A model generated the notes under the pieces. It made no database searches and was not told the DNA's origin. It was given only the letters and a program-made list of their open reading frames with translations. Shown piece after piece: positions 52,874 through 61,744 of a DNA stretch of 63,175 bases (positions within the stretch are counted from its first letter, which is position 1; each line of letters opens with the position of its first letter). Source of the stretch: an uncultured Gammaproteobacteria bacterium (GTDB lineage: Bacteria > Pseudomonadota > Gammaproteobacteria > Pseudomonadales > Pseudohongiellaceae); assembly GCA_937898685.1 (NCBI GenBank), contig CALEJT010000058.1:1-63175 (forward strand). Reading direction: 5' to 3'. The position numbers were made by a program, and so were the translations under genes.

Positions 52874-53230
52874 ATGTCGCAACTCGACCTGGAAAAAACC
52901 GTTCGCCTGCGCCTGAAATTCAGCCCAGAAACCATCATGGGGCCAGGCAAGGCGCAGGTGCTGCGCGGTATTCGCGATACCGGTTCGATCTCCGCCACGG
53001 GGCGTTTGATCGGCATGAGCTACAAACGCACCTGGGATTTGGTGAATCGCATGAACCAGGACTACAAAGAGCCGCTGATCCAGACCAGCACGGGCGGGCA
53101 GCACGGCGGCGGCGCCATGCTGACGCCGATGGGAGAAAAGGTACTGGAACTCTACGAACGCGTCATGGCCAATACGACGAAGGCCATCGCGAAGGAAGTT
53201 TCCGAACTACACAAGCTGGTCAAAGGCTGA
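52874..53230 (+). CDS. ModE-type winged-helix regulator without molybdate domain
   Basis: 118 residues matching only the N-terminal DNA-binding domain of ModE: LRLKFSPETIMGPGKAQVLRGIRDTGSISATGRLIGMSYKRTWDLVNRMNQDYKEPLIQTSTGGQHGGGAMLTPMGEKVLELYERV. The tandem TOBE/Mop sensor of ModE is absent, so molybdate sensing would need a partner; the stand-alone Mop protein at 35144 is a conceivable one (speculative). No molybdate transporter is nearby. The stop is 4 bp before the end of the convergent metR gene. Confidence 0.85.
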   Translation: MSQLDLEKTVRLRLKFSPETIMGPGKAQVLRGIRDTGSISATGRLIGMSYKRTWDLVNRMNQDYKEPLIQTSTGGQHGGGAMLTPMGEKVLELYERVMANTTKAIAKEVSELHKLVKG

Positions 53231-53234
53231 ACGC

Positions 53235-54131
53235 TCAATCCCCTTCCAAACTGGTGCTCTTCGCCAACTTGATGAAGCCCTTGATGTAGGGCACCTGCTG
53301 ATCCTCCACGCGTATGCCGAGATAGATGTGCTTGTGGATGCCCTGTCGTCCGAGCTTGTAACTGCGCAGCGCCAACGTGCGCTTGTACTGTGCCACCAGC
53401 CACGAAGGCAGCGCCGTCACGCCGCGTCGCGCCGCCACCATCTGCAACATGATGTCGGTGGACTCGAGTGTCTTGTGTTCGCGCGGTTCGAGATTCGCCG
53501 GCAATAGGAACTGACTGAATACATCCAAACGCTCCTTCGTCACCGGATAGGTGTAGAGCACTTGTTCGGCAAGTTCCTCGGCGGTGACGTACCGCTTCTT
53601 GCTCAATTCCATCGCCTCCGCACATACCAACACCAGTTCGTAGGCAAATACCGGCACGAACTTCAGACGTGGTTTGAACACGGGATCGGGGGTGATCAAC
53701 ACGTCGATGTCGTGATTGAGCAAGGCCGTGAGGCCATCGAACTGAAACTGCCGTTTGACGTCGATGTCGACGCCTTCGAAGGCGGCGATGAAGGGCGGGA
53801 TGCTGCGATGCAACCACTCATAACAGGGATGGCACTCCATGCCGATGCGCAAGAGACCTTCCTGTCCACTCGACAACTTGGCGATGAGTTGTTCAGCGTG
53901 TTCGAAATCCGGCAACGCACGATCCGCCAACGACAGCAGGATGCCTCCCGCACGGGTGAGGCGCAGCGAGCGCCCCTGTTTGGTCCAGAGTTTCGCATCC
54001 AGATATTGCTCCAGCTTGCGGATGGAATGACTCAACGCCGACTGCGTCAGATGCAGTTTGTTCGCAGCCTCACTGACGCTGCCTTCATCGCGCACGGCCC
54101 GCAGAATCTCGAGATGGATGCGGTTCAACAC
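53235..54131 (-). CDS. metR: LysR-type regulator MetR
   Basis: Activates methionine synthesis genes with homocysteine as coregulator. 298 residues: winged helix (LHLTQSALSHSIRKLEQYLDAKLWTKQGRSLRLTRAG) and effector domain with IGMECHPCYEWL, characteristic of MetR. The divergent neighbour is a MetE-like methyltransferase, and a MetR-type site lies between them. Single clear ATG at 54131. Confidence 0.9.
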   Translation of the reverse strand: MLNRIHLEILRAVRDEGSVSEAANKLHLTQSALSHSIRKLEQYLDAKLWTKQGRSLRLTRAGGILLSLADRALPDFEHAEQLIAKLSSGQEGLLRIGMECHPCYEWLHRSIPPFIAAFEGVDIDVKRQFQFDGLTALLNHDIDVLITPDPVFKPRLKFVPVFAYELVLVCAEAMELSKKRYVTAEELAEQVLYTYPVTKERLDVFSQFLLPANLEPREHKTLESTDIMLQMVAARRGVTALPSWLVAQYKRTLALRSYKLGRQGIHKHIYLGIRVEDQQVPYIKGFIKLAKSTSLEGD

Positions 54132-54145
54132 GGTTTTGCCACCTA

Positions 54146-54158
54146 TGAGCAGAATTCA
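54146..54158. promoter_or_regulatory. Predicted MetR operator
   Basis: TGAG-N5-TTCA, one mismatch to the MetR consensus TGAA-N5-TTCA, 15 bp before the metR ATG in the divergent region. Confidence 0.55.
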
Positions 54159-54284
54159 TGAATGGGGCAAAACATATCATTATTTTCATGCGTTGAACCT
54201 CTCTATCATGCACCACCATCGCAGGTCCATGACCGCAACCAGTTTCGACTCACTTTCACTACAAGGATCAGTAAGGAGTTCTGC

Positions 54285-55406
54285 ATGAGTAAGACGTCCC
54301 CTCCCTTTCGCGCCGACCAGGTCGGCAGCTTGCTGCGCCCCGGCTATCTCTTGGAAGCGCGTGAGCAGTTCGCCACCGGCAAGATCGACGCCGACGCGCT
54401 GCGCGAAGTCGAAAACCGCGCCATCGCGGAAGTGGTGAAGAAACAGGAGGCCGTTGGGCTCTCGAGCATCAGTGACGGTGAATTCCGCCGTTCGTACTTC
54501 CATCTCGACTTCTTCCAGCATCTGGAAGGCGTCAGCATTTCGGGGAATATCAATGCAAGTTCGGATGCGCAGAAGAGCGTGGGCTTCACCCCGCCGAAAC
54601 TGAGCGTCACCGGCAAGCTCGGCCATCGATATCCAATCCTGCTCGGCGACTTCGAGTTCCTGAAGCAGCAGACCAATGCCACCGTGAAGATCACCATGCC
54701 TTCACCGACCATGCTGCATTTCCGCGGTGGGCGCGCCGGCATCGATGCCAAGGCCTATCCCGATCTCGAAGAATTCTTCGCGGATCTGGCGCAGGCCTAT
54801 CGCGATGAAATCGAATCGCTCTACAAGGCAGGCTGCCGCTACATCCAGCTCGACGACACCAACCTGGCCTATCTGTGCGATCCGAAGATGCGCGCCGACG
54901 CCGCTGCGCGTGGCGAAGATCCGAACGCACTGCCGGAGCTCTATGCTCGAGTGATCAACGCTGCGATCGAGAACGGTCACGACGATCTCACCATCGGCAT
55001 CCACCTCTGCCGCGGCAACTTCAAGAGCACCTTCTTCGCCTCCGGCGGCTATGAGCCGGTGGCCGAAGTACTGTTCAACCAGTTGGATGTGGACACCTAT
55101 TTCCTCGAATACGACGACGAACGCTCCGGCGACTTCGCACCGCTGCGCTTCGTGCCGGAAAACAAGTTCGTGGTGCTCGGCGTGGTATCGAGCAAGATCG
55201 GTGAGCTGGAGTCGCGCGACTTCATCCTCAGCCGCCTCGACGAAGCCGCCAAATACATGCCGAAAGGCAACATGGGCCTCAGCCCGCAGTGTGGTTTCGC
55301 CAGCACCTCGCACGGCAACAACCTGAGCGAAGAACAGCAGTGGGCCAAGCTGCGTTTCATCGTCGACCTGGCCAACGAGTACTGGGGCACCGCCGGCTCC
55401 TGTTGA
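54285..55406 (+). CDS. MetE C-terminal-like methyltransferase (vitamin B12-independent)
   Basis: 373 residues, single MetE catalytic barrel without the N-terminal MetE domain. DQVGSLLRP at the start, SDGEFRRSYFHLDFF, GCRYIQLDDTNLAYL, and the zinc ligands in GIHLCRGN (His, Cys) and LSPQCGFAS (Cys). Such short proteins transfer methyl groups to homocysteine or related thiols, with donor not always methyl-folate. AAGGAG lies 6 bases before the ATG. Divergent from metR and presumably activated by it. Confidence 0.88.
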   Translation: MSKTSPPFRADQVGSLLRPGYLLEAREQFATGKIDADALREVENRAIAEVVKKQEAVGLSSISDGEFRRSYFHLDFFQHLEGVSISGNINASSDAQKSVGFTPPKLSVTGKLGHRYPILLGDFEFLKQQTNATVKITMPSPTMLHFRGGRAGIDAKAYPDLEEFFADLAQAYRDEIESLYKAGCRYIQLDDTNLAYLCDPKMRADAAARGEDPNALPELYARVINAAIENGHDDLTIGIHLCRGNFKSTFFASGGYEPVAEVLFNQLDVDTYFLEYDDERSGDFAPLRFVPENKFVVLGVVSSKIGELESRDFILSRLDEAAKYMPKGNMGLSPQCGFASTSHGNNLSEEQQWAKLRFIVDLANEYWGTAGSC

Positions 55407-55475
55407 GAGAGAGATGCATTAAAACGGCGTCACGTGGTACCGGTGCGGATCCAACTTCCCCGCGCCGGAATCCTG

Positions 55476-55507
55476 AGGCCGCTTGGGCAACCAAGCGGCC
55501 TTTTTTT
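55476..55507 (+). terminator. Terminator after the MetE-like gene
   Basis: AGGCCGCTTGG-GCAA-CCAAGCGGCCT, 11-bp perfect stem followed by seven T. Confidence 0.95.
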
Positions 55508-56050
55508 GATTCCTCGTTCTCCATTGCTCGACTTCGTGCGAAGCATCGACCCGGCCGCTTTCACGGGTTGGGCTGAACCTCTCCGGGTGAAGCCTAACGC
55601 GGGGTGGTTGAGAACAAGGTGAGATCGACCGTCGTTTGTCGGGTTTGCGCACGACACCGATGACTTTCGTTCACGCGGCAGAGCTTCGGCCAATAGTTCT
55701 CATTTCGCTTCTCTTCTCGACGGCGCGCTTCGATGCCACTCTCTCAGCGACAGCAACGCAGCTCAACGTAGATTTTGAGATAGCCCGCCGGACTTCGCTT
55801 CGCCAGGCGCGTATTCAACGGGTGGCAGTTTCTCCGGAGAGGGCATGGTCGAGCAGCAATAGCGCTGCGCGCTGGCCGAACCACACTCGGCCATGCCGAG
55901 TGGCCGGAGCGTCTGCGAGCGAGGCTACAGGGATGTCGTCACGGCGGTCCCGGCCGCCGTCAAGCAGTAGGGATTGCGGAAGCTCTGATCGAAGAGCGTT
56001 GCAAGGCAATGAAGGTTGATTCAAAAATCGATCGTTGCAGTCCGCGCAGC
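55508..56050. other. Gene-free stretch with degenerate intergenic repeats
   Basis: About 540 bp with no supported ORF, between convergent transcripts. It includes inverted repeats TTGGGCTGA...GAAGCCTAA (about 55569-55596), CTCGGCC/GGCCGAG-like segments near 55887-55905, and a GCGAGGCTACAGGGATG stretch near 55918 that resembles a common gammaproteobacterial intergenic repeat. I see no promoter or RNA gene. Confidence 0.5.
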
Positions 56051-57076
56051 TCACAGCTGCGCCGCCATCAGACGCGCGACATCGAGCATTCTGTTGGCAT
56101 AGCCCCACTCGTTGTCGAACCAGGTGAGGACTTTGACGAGATGGCCACCGCTGACTCGTGTCTGACCCAGATCGACGATCGCGGAGCGGCTGTCGTGGTT
56201 GAAATCGCAGGACGCCAGAGGCTCATCGGTGCAATCGAGCACACCGGGAGTCGATGCTGCTGCGGCGGCGCGCAGCACCTCGTTCACTTCTTCGCGCGTG
56301 ACACGCTTCTGCACCACCACACTCAAATCGATGGCGGACACGTTCACCGTCGGCACCCGCATCGCCTGCGCCTCGAAGCGCCCGCGCAACTCCGGCAGGA
56401 TGCGTTCGATGCCGCGCGCGAGGCCAGTGTCGACGGGAATGATCGACTGGAAGGCACTGCGCGTCTTGCGCAAATCCGTGTGGTGGTAGGCATCGATCAC
56501 CGGCTGATCGTTCATCGCCGAATGGATCGTGGTGAGCACGCCACTGTTCACGCCCAGGGCCGAATGCAGCGCCACGATCACAGGCACGATGCAGTTCGTC
56601 GTGCACGACGCGTTCGACACGATCGTGTGCTCGGGTTTGAGGGTGTGATGGTTCACACCATAGACGATGGTGGCATCCACATCGGGTGCGGCCGGCTGTG
56701 AGAAGAGCACACGTTTGGCACCCTGCGCCAGATGCAACTCCGCAGTGGCGCGATCGGTGAAGGCACCGGTGCACTCGAGCACCAGATCCACTTCCAGCTC
56801 ACGCCACGGCAACTGCCGGATGTCCGGCTGCTGCGTCACGTGCATGACCCGATCGTTGATCACGAGCTGATCGGCGCGCGTTTCCACCTTGCCGGGAAAC
56901 TTGCCGTGCGTGCTGTCGTAGCGGGTGAGATGCGCGAGCGTCTGCAGATCGGCGAGCTCGTTCAGGGCGACGATTTCGAGCGCTCCGAGATCGTAGCGCT
57001 CGAAATAAGCCCGCAGCACACTGCGGCCGATACGGCCGAGACCATTGATGGCAACTCTGGCGCTGCGTCCGTTCAC
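56051..57076 (-). CDS. epd: Erythrose-4-phosphate dehydrogenase (GAPDH family)
   Basis: 341 residues: NAD-binding INGLGRIGRSVLRA, active-site SNASCTTNC, and the segment HSAMNDQPVIDAYHHTDLRKTRSAFQSIIPVDTG. The HSAMNDQ...DAYH sequence in place of the GapA-type HATTATQ is characteristic of Epd/GapB. Epd oxidises erythrose-4-phosphate for pyridoxal-phosphate synthesis; GAPDH activity cannot be excluded. Directly after tkt, as in E. coli and Pseudomonas (tkt-epd-pgk-fba), but here pgk-fba lie 6.5 kb away. Confidence 0.8.
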   Translation of the reverse strand: MNGRSARVAINGLGRIGRSVLRAYFERYDLGALEIVALNELADLQTLAHLTRYDSTHGKFPGKVETRADQLVINDRVMHVTQQPDIRQLPWRELEVDLVLECTGAFTDRATAELHLAQGAKRVLFSQPAAPDVDATIVYGVNHHTLKPEHTIVSNASCTTNCIVPVIVALHSALGVNSGVLTTIHSAMNDQPVIDAYHHTDLRKTRSAFQSIIPVDTGLARGIERILPELRGRFEAQAMRVPTVNVSAIDLSVVVQKRVTREEVNEVLRAAAAASTPGVLDCTDEPLASCDFNHDSRSAIVDLGQTRVSGGHLVKVLTWFDNEWGYANRMLDVARLMAAQL

Positions 57077-59107
57077 TTAAAGCAGAGACTCCACGGCAGA
57101 GACGATGGTCTCCGGAGTGAAACCGAAGTGTTTCATCACGACCGGACCCGGCGCGGATTCACCGAAGGTGGTCATACCCACCACCTTGCCGTCGAGACCG
57201 ACGTACTTGAACCAGAAGTCGGTATGGGCAGCTTCGACCGCAACACGTTTGCGTACGGCGCGCGGCAGAACCTGTTCTTTCCAAGCCTCGTCCTGCGCAT
57301 CGAAGGTGGTGGTCGACGGCATGGCAACGAGACGGACGGCCTTGCCGGCTTCCTGCAGTTTCTTCACCGCATCGAGTGCGATGCTCACTTCGGAACCGGT
57401 GGCGATCACGATGGCCTCGGGCGTGCCGGCGCAATCGAGCAGCACGTAACCACCGCGTGCGATTTCCGCCAACTGTGCTTCGCTGCGCGGAATGTGCGGC
57501 AGGTTCTGACGCGACAGCACGAGCGAGGTCGGGCCAGTGCGATTGAGTAGCGCCGCTTTCCAGGCAACGGCAGTTTCCACTGCATCCGCCGGACGCCATA
57601 CGGCCATGTTGGGCGTGGTGCGCAGGTTGGTGAGCTGTTCCACCGGCTGGTGCGTCGGGCCGTCTTCGCCCTGCCCGATCGAGTCGTGCGTGAAGACGAA
57701 GATGTTCTGTTGCTTCATCAATGCCGCCATGCGCACGGCATTGCGGGCATATTCCATGAACACGAGGAAGGTGCCGCCGTAAGGAATGAAGCCACCGTGC
57801 AGCGCGATGCCATTGTTGATGGCGGCCATGCCGAATTCGCGCACACCGTAGTAGATGTAGTTGCCGCCCGCCTCACGCGAGACCGGCACACTGCCCTTCC
57901 AGTTGGTGAGGTTGGAACCGGTGAGGTCGGCGGAACCACCGACGAGTTCCGGCAACAGCGCGCCGAAGGCCGCGATGCAGTTCTGCGAAGCCTTGCGCGT
58001 GGCAATGCTTTCGCCCTTCTCGTGGCACTGCTGGATGAAGGCGTCGGCCTGTTTTTCGAAGTCGGAATAGAACTGGCGTTTGAAGCGACGCACGAGCTCC
58101 ATCGCGAGTTCCGGATATTCCTCTTCGTAACGCGTGAAGAGTTCCTTCCACTGCATTTCCAACTGATAGCCGCGCTCGCGGGCATCCCAGGTCTGATAGA
58201 CCTCGCTTGGGATGTCGAAGGGCATGTATTCCCACTGCAGCGCGCCGCGGGTGGCCTGGATTTCGTCGTTGCCGAGCGGCGCGCCGTGTACGGCTTCGGT
58301 GCCCTGCTTGTTGGGCGAACCGTAACCAATGATGGTCTTGCAGATGATCAGGCTCGGCTGTTCGGTGTTGGCTTGTGCTTCCTTGATGGCGGCTTCGATC
58401 GCAGCGGCGTCGTGACCATCGACACGCAGCACCTGCCAGCCGTAGGCCTGGAAGCGGGCGGCAGTGTCATCGGCGAACCATTCATGTACTTCGCCGTCGA
58501 TGCTGATGCCGTTGTCGTCGTAGAAGACGATCAGCTTGCCGAGTTTCAGCGTGCCGGCCAGCGAGCAGACTTCGTGCGAGATGCCTTCCATGAGGCAGCC
58601 GTCGCCGGCGAACACATAGGTGTAGTGGTCGATGACCGGGAAATTCGGTCGGTTGAACTGTGCGGCGAGCGTGCGTTCGGCGATCGCCATGCCGACGGCG
58701 TTGGCCAGTCCCTGACCCAGCGGACCCGTGGTGGTTTCGACGCCGGGCGTATAGCCGAATTCCGGGTGGCCCGGAGTTTTGGAATGCAACTGACGGAATT
58801 GCTTGATGTCCTCGATGCTGAGGTCATAGCCGGTCAGATGCAGCAAGGAATAGATCAGCATCGAGCCGTGGCCGTTCGAGAGCACGAAGCGGTCGCGGTT
58901 CACCCAATTCGGGTTGCTGGGATTGTGGCGCAGGAAGTCGTGCCACAGGACTTCGGCGATGTCGGCCATGCCCATGGGCGCGCCCGGGTGACCGGAGTTG
59001 GCCTTCTGAACCGCATCCATGCTGAGAGCGCGAATGGCATTGGCGCACTGTTTGCGCGACGCCTTACGCGTGTCGACTTGATCTGGCATGGGGGCACCAG
59101 TCGGCAT
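57077..59107 (-). CDS. tkt: Transketolase
   Basis: Thiamine-diphosphate enzyme transferring two-carbon units in the pentose phosphate pathway. 676 residues with SGHPGAPMGMADIAEVLW, GHGSMLIYSLLHLTGY, the ThDP motif GDGCLMEGISHEVCSLAG...DDNGISIDG, FTHDSIGQGEDGPTHQPVEQL and the C-terminal GSEVSIAL. Start at 59107 because GGAGGAG lies 8 bases upstream. It abuts epd by one base. Confidence 0.95.
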   Translation of the reverse strand: MPTGAPMPDQVDTRKASRKQCANAIRALSMDAVQKANSGHPGAPMGMADIAEVLWHDFLRHNPSNPNWVNRDRFVLSNGHGSMLIYSLLHLTGYDLSIEDIKQFRQLHSKTPGHPEFGYTPGVETTTGPLGQGLANAVGMAIAERTLAAQFNRPNFPVIDHYTYVFAGDGCLMEGISHEVCSLAGTLKLGKLIVFYDDNGISIDGEVHEWFADDTAARFQAYGWQVLRVDGHDAAAIEAAIKEAQANTEQPSLIICKTIIGYGSPNKQGTEAVHGAPLGNDEIQATRGALQWEYMPFDIPSEVYQTWDARERGYQLEMQWKELFTRYEEEYPELAMELVRRFKRQFYSDFEKQADAFIQQCHEKGESIATRKASQNCIAAFGALLPELVGGSADLTGSNLTNWKGSVPVSREAGGNYIYYGVREFGMAAINNGIALHGGFIPYGGTFLVFMEYARNAVRMAALMKQQNIFVFTHDSIGQGEDGPTHQPVEQLTNLRTTPNMAVWRPADAVETAVAWKAALLNRTGPTSLVLSRQNLPHIPRSEAQLAEIARGGYVLLDCAGTPEAIVIATGSEVSIALDAVKKLQEAGKAVRLVAMPSTTTFDAQDEAWKEQVLPRAVRKRVAVEAAHTDFWFKYVGLDGKVVGMTTFGESAPGPVVMKHFGFTPETIVSAVESLL

Positions 59108-59441
59108 ACTGCATTCTCCTCCGCGAAAAAGACGCGCATTTTCCTCTAAGAGGGGGGTGCCCTGCCACCCTGATCTGGCCAAAACCTCGAGCACCTTGGC
59201 CAAGCAGCGCGAGCTCAGCAGGAGCTGCCCGCCCTTTCCCGCCCCTCTCGATGCCTTACCGATGTCGAAGGGACACCCACCGAACAACCCGGAGGGGACA
59301 CCCACTGACGGCCATGCACCTCTCTGCAAGCTAGAGGCAAGAGCCGAGGGAGCCGAGAGGACACCCGACAGGCTATATCAAAAAAATTTGATATAGCCTG
59401 TTTGGCAGTGCTAGAGTGCGCAGCTCATCGACCCGCGAACC
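59108..59441. other. Divergent region tkt / SahR-type regulator with GGACACCC repeats
   Basis: 334 bp. Besides the SahR-type operator, three copies of GGACACCC occur at 59273 (within GGACACCCAC at 59271), 59296 and 59359; the first two are 25 bp apart and share GGACACCCAC. Their role is unknown. Confidence 0.5.
59369..59400. promoter_or_regulatory. SahR-type operator
   Basis: A perfect inverted repeat with 14-bp arms (CAGGCTATATCAAA and its complement) around AAAA. It ends 41 bp before the regulator ATG. AT-rich ATATCAAA cores fit ArsR-family SahR operators of methionine-cycle genes, so the regulator probably controls itself and the following metK-ahcY genes. Confidence 0.82.
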
Positions 59442-60461
59442 ATGCATAGCCAATCCCGGATCCTGGCCCATCCCGCCTCCGCCGCGTCGGAACACGCCGA
59501 GCGCCTCGCCCTGCTCTACAAGGCAGCGGGCGATTTGCTGCGTCTGCAGATACTGCGCCTCTTGCGCAGCGACTCCCTCGGCGTGCTCGAGATGAGCAGC
59601 ATCCTCGACATCCGCCAATCTGCGCTCAGCCACCACCTGAAGGTGCTGTTCAACGCCGGGCTCGTGTCCACCCGCCGCGAAGGCAATGCCATCTTCTATC
59701 GCCGTGCCTTCCTGCCACCGGACGACGCACTTTCCACGCAGAAGCGCAGCATCTTCGCGGGCGCCGATCAGGTGGAGCTCGATGCACAGGTCCTCGCCCG
59801 GCTCACCGTCGTGAAGCAGCAGCGCGAGCAGCATTCGCGCGAGTTCTTCAAACGCGTGGCCGACAAGTTCAAGGAAAACCAGGAGCTCGTGGCCGAACTG
59901 CAGCAATACCTCGACAGCCTGCGCGACCTCCTGCATGGCCTCGCCCTGCCCAGGGAGGCGACCATCCTCGAGGTGGGTCCCGGTGAAGGGAGCCTCTTGG
60001 CGCTGCTGTCGCAGGTGGGCAGCAAGGTGATCGCGCTCGACAACTCCGCCGAGATGCTCGACAAGGCCGCCGCCACGGTGAAGGCCGAAGATTTGCAGAA
60101 TGTGGAACTGGTACTGGGCGATCCCGGCGTGGCGCTGGCGCGCGGCATCAAGGCCGACCTCGTGATCTTCAGCATGGTGCTGCATCACCTCGCCTCGCCC
60201 GCCGAAGCCTTCGTCGACAGCGCCAACCTGCTCAGGCCCGACGGGTGCCTGCTGATCGTCGATCTGTGCCGCCATCACCAGGAGTGGGTACGCCAGAACT
60301 GCGGCGATCTCTGGCAGGGTTTCGAACCCGAGGAACTGGCCGGCTGGGCACTACAGGCAGGATTCCGCGAAGGTCAGAGCCTCTACCTCAGCCTGCGCAA
60401 CGGTTTTCAGGTGCAGATGCGCCTCTTCCATCTGCCGCCCGCGGAGCGGCCCATTCCATGA
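59442..60461 (+). CDS. ArsR-family regulator fused to SAM methyltransferase (SahR-type)
   Basis: 339 residues: ArsR winged helix (about 25-100; LLRLQILRLLRSDSLGVLEMSSILDIRQSALSHHLKVLFNAGLVSTRREGNAIFYRR) followed by a class I methyltransferase-like domain (motif I ILEVGPGEGSLLALLS about residue 180; FSMVLHHL; LLIVDL). Placed before metK and ahcY, it matches SahR-type regulators that sense S-adenosylhomocysteine; the methyltransferase domain is probably the ligand sensor. The upstream palindrome is its likely binding site. No strong ribosome site is visible, which may keep levels low. Confidence 0.85.
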   Translation: MHSQSRILAHPASAASEHAERLALLYKAAGDLLRLQILRLLRSDSLGVLEMSSILDIRQSALSHHLKVLFNAGLVSTRREGNAIFYRRAFLPPDDALSTQKRSIFAGADQVELDAQVLARLTVVKQQREQHSREFFKRVADKFKENQELVAELQQYLDSLRDLLHGLALPREATILEVGPGEGSLLALLSQVGSKVIALDNSAEMLDKAAATVKAEDLQNVELVLGDPGVALARGIKADLVIFSMVLHHLASPAEAFVDSANLLRPDGCLLIVDLCRHHQEWVRQNCGDLWQGFEPEELAGWALQAGFREGQSLYLSLRNGFQVQMRLFHLPPAERPIP

Positions 60462-60558
60462 TCCGCGCGAATTGCAGTACAGCCACGACGTCTTCGGTGC
60501 CCTCTGCACGCGAGCGTCTTCTACCAACATCCATCACGTGAGAATGAAGGAAAGCACT

Positions 60559-61716
60559 ATGACTGAAGCAGCACTGTTTACATCCGAATCGGTATCAGAG
60601 GGCCATCCCGACAAGATCTGCGACCAGATCTCGGACGCCATCCTCGATGCTCTGCTGGAGCAGGACCCGAAATCGCGCGTGGCGGTGGAGACGCTGGTGA
60701 AAACCGGTCTCGTGGTCGTTGCCGGTGAGGTGACCACCAAGGCGCACATCAACTACGAAGAGATCATCCGCAAGGTGATCTGCAACATCGGCTACGACGA
60801 TTCGCGCAAATACTTCGACGGCAATACCTGCGCCGTGATCAACGCCATCGGCCAGCAGTCACCCGACATCGCCAAGGGCGTCGACGCCTCCGAGAAGAAG
60901 GAACAGGGTGCTGGCGACCAGGGCCTGATGTTCGGTTTCGCCTGCGATGAAACCGACGTGCTGATGCCCGCGCCGATCACCTACGCACATCGTCTGGTGC
61001 AGCAGCAGGCCAAGCTGCGCAAGAAGAAAGTACTGCCTTGGCTGCTCCCCGATGCCAAGAGCCAGCTCACCTTCCGCTACGTCGACGGCAAGCCGCATTC
61101 GATCGACGCCGTCGTGCTTTCCACGCAGCACACCCCCGACGTGAAGAACAAGGATCTGCGCGAAGCCGTGATGGAAGAAATCATCAAGAAAGTGCTGCCC
61201 GCCAAGTGGATCGACAAGAAGACCAAGTTCCACATCAACCCCACCGGCCGCTTCGAAGTCGGCGGTCCCTACGGTGATGCCGGTGTGACCGGTCGCAAGA
61301 TCATCGTCGACACCTACGGCGGTTACGCCCGTCACGGCGGCGGTGCTTTCTCCGGCAAGGACCCGTCCAAAGTGGACCGCTCCGCTGCCTACCTCGCGCG
61401 CTACATCGCGAAGAACATCGTGGCCGCCGGCATCGCGCGCAAGTGCGAAGTGCAGATCTCCTACGCCATCGGCGTGGCCGAGCCGACCTCGATCCTCGTG
61501 GACACCTTCGGCACCGGCAAGATCGCCGACCACGAGATCACCAAGCTGGTCCGCAAACACTTCGCGCTCAAACCCGCCGGCCTGATCGAAATGCTCGACC
61601 TGCTCAAGCCGCAGTATCTGCCCACCGCCGCCTACGGCCACTTCGGTCGCAAGGAATTCTCGTGGGAGAAAACCGATCGCGCCGCCGCGCTGAAAGAAGA
61701 CGCCAAGATCAAGTAA
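60559..61716 (+). CDS. metK: S-adenosylmethionine synthetase
   Basis: Makes SAM from methionine and ATP. 385 residues with FTSESVSEGHPDKICDQISDAILD, GAGDQGLMFGFACDET, and the P-loop-like GGGAFSGKDPSKVDRSAAY, all catalytic hallmarks. AAGGA lies 7 bases before the ATG. Between the SahR-type regulator (97 bp upstream) and ahcY (28 bp downstream), so the three form one methionine-cycle unit. I see no SAM riboswitch in the 97-bp leader. Confidence 0.97.
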   Translation: MTEAALFTSESVSEGHPDKICDQISDAILDALLEQDPKSRVAVETLVKTGLVVVAGEVTTKAHINYEEIIRKVICNIGYDDSRKYFDGNTCAVINAIGQQSPDIAKGVDASEKKEQGAGDQGLMFGFACDETDVLMPAPITYAHRLVQQQAKLRKKKVLPWLLPDAKSQLTFRYVDGKPHSIDAVVLSTQHTPDVKNKDLREAVMEEIIKKVLPAKWIDKKTKFHINPTGRFEVGGPYGDAGVTGRKIIVDTYGGYARHGGGAFSGKDPSKVDRSAAYLARYIAKNIVAAGIARKCEVQISYAIGVAEPTSILVDTFGTGKIADHEITKLVRKHFALKPAGLIEMLDLLKPQYLPTAAYGHFGRKEFSWEKTDRAAALKEDAKIK

Positions 61717-61744
61717 GCCACGTCCAGACAATCAGGAATCCACT

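Noticed and set aside
55420..55475. tRNA-like segment before the terminator of the metE-like gene
   Set aside because: There is a GGATCCAAC-like string but no acceptor stem, anticodon arm or CCA context.
60462..60558. SAM riboswitch in the metK leader
   Set aside because: The 97-bp leader shows none of the conserved SAM-I, SAM-II or SAH riboswitch blocks, and the SahR-type operator upstream explains regulation better.
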